A stretch of 12,455 bases of DNA from Vulcanimicrobiota bacterium (GTDB taxonomy: Bacteria > Vulcanimicrobiota > Vulcanimicrobiia > Eremiobacterales > Eremiobacteraceae). Location: assembly GCA_019232725.1 (NCBI GenBank), contig JAFANK010000005.1, forward strand, positions 1-12,455, given 5' to 3'. How positions within the stretch are numbered: the first letter of the stretch is position 1; every line of letters starts with the position of its first letter. Under the pieces are notes generated by a model. That model searched no databases and was not told where the DNA came from. It saw only the letters and a list, made by a program, of their open reading frames with translations. Shown here in pieces: positions 6,835 through 12,455 of the stretch. The position numbers and the translations under genes are program-made.

Positions 6835-9800
6835 TCACCGCGGTGTCATCGCGGCCACACGCGAGCGGACGTACTCCTGCAACGAGCAGACCCGGACGCG
6901 CGCGTCCTCACGAGCGGCCAGCGCGAGCAAGAGCGCGCGCATGGTGTCGAGTGAGGTGAGGCAGGCGACTTGTGACTCCAGCGCCGCGTGGCGGATGCGG
7001 AAGCCATCGGAGTATGCGCTCGCGTTGGCAGCGACGTTGTTGACGACGAGATCGACGCCGTTTTGCGCGATGAGATCGACGACGTGTGGCGATCCTTCAG
7101 CGATCTTGTTGACACGCGTCGCTGGGATTTTGTGGTCGCCGAGATGCCGCCAGGTGCCGGGCGTCGCGAAGATCGCAAATCCCATGTTCTGTAGCGTTGA
7201 GGCGATCGGCAACGCGGCATCTTTCTCTTCATCTGCGATCGACAAGAGGATGCGGCCATGTGGCGGTGGGAGCGCAAGACCGGATCCGACGAGCGCACGG
7301 AGCAAGGCGCCGGCGTACGTCCGGTCGATGCCCAGCACTTCGCCCGTCGACTTCATCTCAGGGCCGAGCATCGTCTCGATGCGGCGCAGCTTGGAGAACG
7401 AGAACACCGGCGCCTTGACCGCGACGAAATCGGGTGCCGGCAGCAGGCCCGTCTCATAGCCCAGGTCGCGCAGGGTCCGGCCGAGCGCAACCGCCGTCGC
7501 GGCCGCGACGAGCGGATAACCCGTGAGCTTTGCGATGATAGGAACGGTCCGGCTTGCGCGTGGGTTCGCCTCGATCACGAAGAGGTCGTCGCCGCGCACG
7601 ATGTATTGGACGTTGATGAGGCCGCGAATGCCAAGTTCCGCCGCAAGGCGCTGCGTCACCTCGACGATGCGCCGTTGCATCGCAACGTCGATCGTCTGGG
7701 GTGGGTAGACCGCCATCGAATCACCGGAGTGGATACCCGCCCGCTCGACATGTTCGAAGATGCCGGGGATGCAGATATTTTCGCCGTCGAAGACGGCATC
7801 GACCTCAACTTCAGTGCCGGACACGTACTTGTCGACCAAGAGCGGCGCTCCCGGCTGGATGGGCGGCGCGCTCTCGACATACGCTGCGAGTTGCCCCTCA
7901 TTATAGACGAGCTCCATGCCGCGCCCGCCGAGCACGTACGACGGTCTGACCAAAACGGGAAAGCCGATCGAGCGCGCGATCTCACGAGCCTTGCGGAAAG
8001 AGAGCGCGGTCTGCCCTTGCGGGCGAGCCACGCCCAAACGCGCGAGCACAGCGTCGAATTTCTTGCGGTCCTCAGCAAGATCGAGCGCGCGCTGGTCCGT
8101 GCCAAGCACTTTGACGCCGCGACGGTCAAGCTCGCGAGCGAGATTGATCGGCGTCTGGCCGCCGAAGATGAGCAGCGTGCCGTCGGCATGGGTTGCGCGC
8201 ACCACGGCTTCGACTTCATCGGCGCACGGCGGTTCGAAGATCAGGACGTCGGAGATATCGAAATCCGTGCTCACCGTCTCGGGGTTGTTGTTGATCATGA
8301 CCGAATTGACGCCGGCATCGTGCAGCGCCCAGGCCGCGTGCACGCACGAGTAATCGAACTCGATGCCCTGTCCGATGCGGATCGGCCCGCTGCCGACGAC
8401 GACGACCGATCGCCCGTTGGGGCCTCGCAGTTCATCTCCTTCTCCGACTGCTGCGTAATAATAAGGCGACTGCGCCGGAAACTCGGCGGCCGCGGTATCG
8501 ACCATCTTATACCCGGCCGGTACATCGCGCACGCGGTCGCGAACGGCGTCAAGAGTAAGTCCGGTCAACCGCGCGATGGTCGACTCGGTAAAGCCGGTCC
8601 GCCTTGCGTGCGCTAAAAGATCAGCGTGATACCAGCCATTGCCCCCGCCGATGAGGCCGTGGCCGTCACGCATTGCGCGCAAACGCATTTCGACGTTCAC
8701 GAGCTCCTGCAGTTCCCAGAGCCAGAACGGATCGATCGAGCTTAGCGCGGCGACCTGTTCGGGCGTGCGCCCGCGCCGCAGGCATTCAGCGACGACGAAA
8801 AGCCGTTCGTGGGTGGCCGCCCGGAGCATATCGTCTAACTCGTCGTCGCTCCACTGCTCGTAGGGGCCGCCGGTGAGGCAGTCGCGCCCGATGTCGAGAC
8901 CGCGAACCGCTTTGAGCAGTGCGTCGCCGAACGTGCGACCGATCGCCATGACCTCGCCCGTCGATTTCATCTGCGTGCCCAACCGCGCATCGGCAAGTGC
9001 GAACTTGTCGAACGGCCAGCGCGGAATCTTGACCACGCAGTAGTCGAGCGTGGGCTCGAACGCGGCCTTGGTGACGCCCGTGACTGGATTGGGCAGATCG
9101 GGCAGGCGGTGGCCGAGCGCGATCTTCGTCGCGATCTTCGCGATCGGGTAGCCGGTCGCTTTGCTCGCGAGCGCTGACGATCGTGAAACGCGCGGGTTGA
9201 CCTCGATGACCTGATAGGCATCGCTTTTCGGGTCGAGCGCGAACTGGATGTTACAACCGCCCTCGATGCGCAAGAAGCGTATGATATTGATGGCTGCGCT
9301 GCGCAGGCGCTGGTAGTCGCGGTCGGAGAGGGTCTGCGACGGAGCCACGACGATCGAGTCACCGGTATGGATGCCGACCGGATCGATGTTCTCCATGTTG
9401 CAGATCGTGATGCAGTTGTCGTCGCCGTCGCGCAGGACCTCGTACTCGATCTCCTTCCAGCCCAGCAGCGACGACTCGAGCAGCACCTGGTGGATCATGC
9501 TCGCCGCAAGCCCCGTGCGCACGGTGCTCGCCAGCTCGTGCTCGTCGTGCACGGCACCACCGCCCGTGCCACCGAGCGTGTACGCCGGGCGCACGATGAG
9601 CGGATAACCTGCCGTGGCGGCAAACGCGCGTGCTTCATCGACGTTGGTCACGATGGCGGATGCTGGAACGGGTTCGCCGATCTCGAGCATCGCTTGTTTG
9701 AAGAGCTTGCGGTCTTCGGCGAGTTGAATCGTGCGCAGAGGCGTGCCCAGGAGACGGACGCCGAACCGGTCGAGGACGCCGGCGTCAGCAAGCGCGACGG

Positions 9801-10092
9801 CGAGATTGAGTCCGGTCTGGCCTCCCAGCGTGGCCAGCATCGCATCGGGACGCTCGCGATCGATGATCGCTTCGAGGTATTGCGGCGTGAGTGGCTCTAG
9901 ATAGACCGCGTCCGCCATCTCGGGGTCGGTCATGATGGTGGCGGGATTGGAGTTGACGAGTACGACGCGCACCTGCTCTTCGCGCAAGGCGCGGCACGCC
10001 TGCACGCCCGCGTAGTCGAATTCTGCCGCCTGGCCGATGATGATCGGCCCGGATCCGATGACGAGGACGCTGCCGACGCCCTGCGTTGTCAT
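6835..10092 (-). CDS. carB: Carbamoyl-phosphate synthase large subunit CarB
   Basis: CarB makes carbamoyl phosphate from bicarbonate, two ATP and ammonia channelled from CarA. The 1085 residues show the duplicated ATP-grasp architecture. The first half (to about 400) contains GSGPIIIGQAAEFDYAG, VRPAYTLGG (167-175) and IEVNPRVSRSSALASKATGYP. An oligomerisation domain covers about 405-550. The second half opens with GSGPIRIGQGIEFDYSC (567-583) and carries VRPSYVLGG (715-723) and EANPRASRTVP (841-851). The C-terminal MGS-like allosteric domain starts near 947. Aligned by motif with E. coli, Lys957, Thr977, Thr980, Lys996 and Asn1018 are kept (E. coli 954, 974, 977, 993, 1015). The following Thr-Thr is Asn1019-Val1020, so the phosphate-binding loop is altered. 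Glu892, used for ornithine in E. coli, aligns with Ala894 (VKAPVF). The start overlaps the carA stop by 4 nt; a GGGAG lies 11 nt upstream. Confidence 0.98.
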   Translation of the reverse strand: MTTQGVGSVLVIGSGPIIIGQAAEFDYAGVQACRALREEQVRVVLVNSNPATIMTDPEMADAVYLEPLTPQYLEAIIDRERPDAMLATLGGQTGLNLAVALADAGVLDRFGVRLLGTPLRTIQLAEDRKLFKQAMLEIGEPVPASAIVTNVDEARAFAATAGYPLIVRPAYTLGGTGGGAVHDEHELASTVRTGLAASMIHQVLLESSLLGWKEIEYEVLRDGDDNCITICNMENIDPVGIHTGDSIVVAPSQTLSDRDYQRLRSAAINIIRFLRIEGGCNIQFALDPKSDAYQVIEVNPRVSRSSALASKATGYPIAKIATKIALGHRLPDLPNPVTGVTKAAFEPTLDYCVVKIPRWPFDKFALADARLGTQMKSTGEVMAIGRTFGDALLKAVRGLDIGRDCLTGGPYEQWSDDELDDMLRAATHERLFVVAECLRRGRTPEQVAALSSIDPFWLWELQELVNVEMRLRAMRDGHGLIGGGNGWYHADLLAHARRTGFTESTIARLTGLTLDAVRDRVRDVPAGYKMVDTAAAEFPAQSPYYYAAVGEGDELRGPNGRSVVVVGSGPIRIGQGIEFDYSCVHAAWALHDAGVNSVMINNNPETVSTDFDISDVLIFEPPCADEVEAVVRATHADGTLLIFGGQTPINLARELDRRGVKVLGTDQRALDLAEDRKKFDAVLARLGVARPQGQTALSFRKAREIARSIGFPVLVRPSYVLGGRGMELVYNEGQLAAYVESAPPIQPGAPLLVDKYVSGTEVEVDAVFDGENICIPGIFEHVERAGIHSGDSMAVYPPQTIDVAMQRRIVEVTQRLAAELGIRGLINVQYIVRGDDLFVIEANPRASRTVPIIAKLTGYPLVAAATAVALGRTLRDLGYETGLLPAPDFVAVKAPVFSFSKLRRIETMLGPEMKSTGEVLGIDRTYAGALLRALVGSGLALPPPHGRILLSIADEEKDAALPIASTLQNMGFAIFATPGTWRHLGDHKIPATRVNKIAEGSPHVVDLIAQNGVDLVVNNVAANASAYSDGFRIRHAALESQVACLTSLDTMRALLLALAAREDARVRVCSLQEYVRSRVAAMTPR

Positions 10093-11189
10093 CGCGAACG
10101 CTGCTCCCGCAGCGAGCCGACGAAGTCACGGAAGTAGTGGTTGGCATCGTCCGGGCCTGGTGATGCCTCGGGGTGGAATTGCACGGAGGAGATGGGCAGC
10201 GTGCGATGGCGCAACCCTTCATTGGTGCCATCATTGAGGTTGATGAGCGTTTGTTCGACATCACTGGGTAATGTCTGCGCGTCCACTGCATAGCCGTGGT
10301 TCTGCGCGGTGATGATGACTTTTCCGCTGCGTTCGTCTTGCACCGGCTGGTTGCCGCCGCGATGGCCGTACTTCAATTTGAAGGTCTTGGCGCCGAGCGC
10401 TTGCGCCAGCAGCTGGTGCCCAAGACAGATGCCGAACATGGGGAGCTTCTTGTATTCGACCGCGCGCCGCAGCGTGGCGACGACGTCGTCAAGCTCAGCG
10501 GGATCGCCAGGGCCGTTGCTGATCACAAGACCATCCGGTTTGAGCGTCAACAGCTGCTCAAAGGTCGTGGTGAACGGGATCTCGAGCACTTCCGCGCCCG
10601 CCTCCACGAGACTCTCGGCGATGTGCTCTTTCGAACCGCAGTCCAAGAGCGCCACGCGCACTGGACCTTGGCCCTTGTCCTCTTCTGCCTTCACGCAGAC
10701 CGACGCGACGAGCTCGGGCGTGCCGAGCGGCTGGGCGAGGTAGCGTCGCAGAACGGCTGGCGCGTCTTGAATGGCAGCATCGCCGACGGCGATCACCGAT
10801 CGCATCGTGCCTTCTTCACGCAGTCGGGTGACAAGCGCGCGGGTGTCCATGCCTTCGATGCCGCGCACACCGCTTGTCTCGAGCCAGTGCGGAAGGCTGT
10901 CAGCACTTCGGTAATGGCTTGGGTGGCGGCTCACGCGGCGGAAGACAGCGCCGCTCGCGCACACCGTCTTGTGTTGTCGCACGGCAGGATCGATGCCGTA
11001 ATTACCGATGAGCGGGTAGCAGAACACCAGGATCTGACCCGCGTAGGACGGGTCTGTCAGCGCTTCTTCATAGCCGGTCATCCCGGTGAAGAACACGGCT
11101 TCACCGACTGACGTGCCGTCTGGACCGATGCCGGCACCTTCATACGTCGTCCCGTCCGCCAGCATAAGCACGGCCTGATGCTGGGTCAT
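10089..11189 (-). CDS. carA: Carbamoyl-phosphate synthase small (glutaminase) subunit CarA
   Basis: CarA hydrolyses glutamine and passes ammonia to CarB. The 366 residues have the CarA-specific N-terminal domain (about 1-160; FFTGMTGYEEALTDPSY at 33-49 and GIEGMDTRALVTRLREEG at 110-127). A class I glutamine amidotransferase domain follows, with the LLDCGSK strand (181-187), SNGPGDP (224-230), nucleophile Cys255 in GICLGHQ (253-259), GHRGGNQPV (275-283) and the catalytic His339 and Glu341 in QFHPE. The triad is complete. Length is close to the usual 360-382. The ATG at 11189 overlaps the pyrC stop (ATGA) and has the best Shine-Dalgarno of the window, GAGGT with 7 nt spacing. The stop overlaps carB by 4 nt, as expected for subunits of one complex. 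Confidence 0.98.
   Translation of the reverse strand: MTQHQAVLMLADGTTYEGAGIGPDGTSVGEAVFFTGMTGYEEALTDPSYAGQILVFCYPLIGNYGIDPAVRQHKTVCASGAVFRRVSRHPSHYRSADSLPHWLETSGVRGIEGMDTRALVTRLREEGTMRSVIAVGDAAIQDAPAVLRRYLAQPLGTPELVASVCVKAEEDKGQGPVRVALLDCGSKEHIAESLVEAGAEVLEIPFTTTFEQLLTLKPDGLVISNGPGDPAELDDVVATLRRAVEYKKLPMFGICLGHQLLAQALGAKTFKLKYGHRGGNQPVQDERSGKVIITAQNHGYAVDAQTLPSDVEQTLINLNDGTNEGLRHRTLPISSVQFHPEASPGPDDANHYFRDFVGSLREQRSR
10104..10108 (-). promoter_or_regulatory. Possible carB ribosome-binding site (GGGAG)
   Basis: A GGGAG lies inside the last codons of carA, 11 nt before the carB ATG. The spacing is longer than optimal, so coupling through the ATGA overlap may matter more than this site. Confidence 0.35.
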
Positions 11190-12455
11190 GACGGCGACCT
11201 CAAACCTGCCAGTGATCGCGGTACACCATCGGGATGCAGCTCGCCGTCACGCATGAGCACCGCACCACCCACGACCGTCAGCGCCGGCTTGACCTCGAAA
11301 GTCTTGCCGGCAAACGGCGTGACACGCCCTTTAGACCGAAAGCGCGCGGTGTCCACCGTCCACGGACGTTGCAGATAGAGGCCCGTGATATCGGCTGGCG
11401 TTCCGGGTGCGAGCGTGCCGCCGAGGACCCCGAGCAGCGATGCGGGATTCGTCGAGAAATTCGAGATAAGCGTGGCGATGTTCAGGCCAGCAAGTGCATC
11501 GAAGGTCGCGGCGACCGCGGTTTCGAGGCCGCTGAAGCCCACGCACGCGTGCCCGAGCGGCGGCTCCTTCTCAGAAGCCGCATGTGGCGCGTGATCGCTC
11601 GCGAAGACCGTGATGACGCCGTCGGCGACGGCTTTGCGTAATGCAGCGGTGTCCGCCGCTGTACGAAGCGGTGGATTCACACGATAACGCGCATCGAAGC
11701 CCGCTAGCAAGTCATCCGTGCATTGCAAGTGATGTGGCGTGACTTCGCCCGTGACATTCGTGCCGGCTGCGCGCGCGAACGCCAACAGCTCGACCGTTTG
11801 CGCAGCGCTGACGTGACACAGGTGCCATCGTTTGCCTGTGGCTTGCGCGACCATGATGTCACGTGCGGCGATAGCCGCCTCGGAGACGCTGGGCGTCGCC
11901 GCGATGCCCAGCAGATCGCTTGTGTCACCTGCGTTGGTCAAGCCGCTTGCAAAACTGGGGTCATCACAGTGCGAGAGAAACGGTTGCGGCAGATCGAGCA
12001 CGTAACGCGCTGCGTTGTAGAGCGCTTTGAGCGAACGCGTCGCCGCGCCGTCATCGGAGAAGGCCACAGCGCCGGCGGCCGCCATCGAGCGCAGCGGCGC
12101 GATATCTGTGCCGGCACGATCGATCGTGATCGCGCCTATAGCGTAACAGCGGGTGCCGTGCAGGGCTGCTGCATCCGCGCGCAACACGCTGACGCGCTCA
12201 GCCGTGTCGAGTGCGGGCCAGGTGTTCGGCATCGCCGCGACCGCGGTGAAGCCGCCGGCAGCAGCTGCGGCCAAGCCTGTGGCGAGCGTCTCTTTGTGCG
12301 CATCGCCTGGCTCGCGCAGGTGGACGTGCGGGTCGATAAATCCTGGACACAGGACCATGCCGGCGCAGTCGATACGTTCGGTATCAGCGTCGGTGGCGGC
12401 GGGTGCGCCCTCGAGCAATGCGGTGATGACGCCGCGCCGCACGACGATGGTGCGG
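11186..12455 (-). CDS. pyrC: Dihydroorotase, class I (5' end off window)
   Basis: The enzyme cyclises N-carbamoyl-L-aspartate to dihydroorotate, the third step of pyrimidine synthesis. The reading frame stays open to the right window edge. The GTG at 12442 is probably an internal codon, because the residues around it (TIVVRRGVITAL) match the middle of the family's first beta-hairpin. A few tens of codons are therefore missing, leaving 422 visible. Numbering from that GTG, metal and catalytic residues are intact: His39 and His41 in HVHLREPG, Asp130/131 in AFSDDG, His158 in SHCDD, His210 in CHVS and Asp283 in SDHAPH. NPPLR (256-260) is the substrate-binding segment. This retention argues for an active class I enzyme rather than the inactive PyrC' paralogue that supports aspartate transcarbamoylase in some bacteria. 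Its stop overlaps the carA start by 4 nt. pyrB would be the natural upstream neighbour. Confidence 0.95.
   Translation of the reverse strand, partial: RTIVVRRGVITALLEGAPAATDADTERIDCAGMVLCPGFIDPHVHLREPGDAHKETLATGLAAAAAGGFTAVAAMPNTWPALDTAERVSVLRADAAALHGTRCYAIGAITIDRAGTDIAPLRSMAAAGAVAFSDDGAATRSLKALYNAARYVLDLPQPFLSHCDDPSFASGLTNAGDTSDLLGIAATPSVSEAAIAARDIMVAQATGKRWHLCHVSAAQTVELLAFARAAGTNVTGEVTPHHLQCTDDLLAGFDARYRVNPPLRTAADTAALRKAVADGVITVFASDHAPHAASEKEPPLGHACVGFSGLETAVAATFDALAGLNIATLISNFSTNPASLLGVLGGTLAPGTPADITGLYLQRPWTVDTARFRSKGRVTPFAGKTFEVKPALTVVGGAVLMRDGELHPDGVPRSLAGLRSPS
11197..11201 (-). promoter_or_regulatory. carA ribosome-binding site (GAGGT)
   Basis: GAGGT matches the 3' end of 16S rRNA and lies 7 nt before the carA ATG, inside the pyrC reading frame. 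It is the only well-placed Shine-Dalgarno among the eight internal starts, and it supports the chosen carA start. Confidence 0.65.

Noticed and set aside
7258..8616. 452-codon open frame on the plus strand opposite carB
   Set aside because: It lies wholly inside carB, whose product is full-length and conserved throughout. Its translation is Arg/Asp-rich with no recognisable domain, as expected for an antisense frame in GC-rich DNA.
12440..12442. GTG as the true start of the dihydroorotase
   Set aside because: The frame continues upstream to the window edge with family-like residues, and a start here would remove the first beta-strand of the composite domain. The gene is treated as 5'-truncated by the window.
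1..12455. Mobile elements, CRISPR arrays, tRNAs, defence or biosynthetic clusters
   Set aside because: I saw no transposase or integrase motifs, spaced repeats, tRNA-like cloverleafs or compositional breaks. The whole window is accounted for by conserved core genes.

Overview
This window is a single, almost gap-free run of eight genes, all on the minus strand. Transcription therefore runs from position 12455 towards position 1. In that order I read pyrC (5' end cut by the window edge), carA, carB, a PbpA-type penicillin-binding protein, a PknB-type Ser/Thr kinase with a PASTA stalk, ruvC, ruvA, ruvB and a secreted SpoIID/LytB-domain protein (3' end cut by the left edge; I count it as the ninth, partial, reading frame). 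I saw no RNA genes, mobile elements, CRISPR arrays or gene-free stretches. The only non-coding bases between genes are 1 nt (carB/pbpA) and 3 nt (ruvC/ruvA); every other junction overlaps by 1 to 8 nt.

Organism: the DNA is GC-rich (low-to-mid sixties percent by eye), codon usage looks uniform, and there is no sign of recent transfer. A PASTA kinase beside a PbpA-like transpeptidase, ruvC-ruvA-ruvB in one block, and a SpoIID-domain gene directly after ruvB all point to a Terrabacteria-type lineage rather than a proteobacterium. The gene style fits high-GC uncultured phyla such as Eremiobacterota (WPS-2) or Dormibacterota. That placement is an impression, not something I can prove from the sequence.

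Right third (6835-12455): three consecutive pyrimidine genes. CarA and CarB make carbamoyl phosphate from glutamine, bicarbonate and ATP, and PyrC closes carbamoyl aspartate to dihydroorotate. pyrB would be expected beyond the right edge. Middle (3334-6833): a cell-wall module of a class B transpeptidase and a membrane kinase whose outer part carries five PASTA repeats. In actinobacteria this pair normally lies with rodA/ftsW and a PP2C phosphatase, but here it follows carB directly. Left third (1-3334): the complete RuvABC Holliday-junction machinery, then an exported SpoIID-like peptidoglycan protein.

Nucleotide synthesis, wall synthesis and sensing, and recombination repair therefore appear to share one translationally coupled transcript. 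This is mostly a housekeeping region. The points most worth a second look are the linkage itself, a degenerate phosphate-binding loop in the CarB allosteric domain, the wall module without its usual partners, and the Cys-containing SpoIID protein. I found no evidence of a wholly new system.
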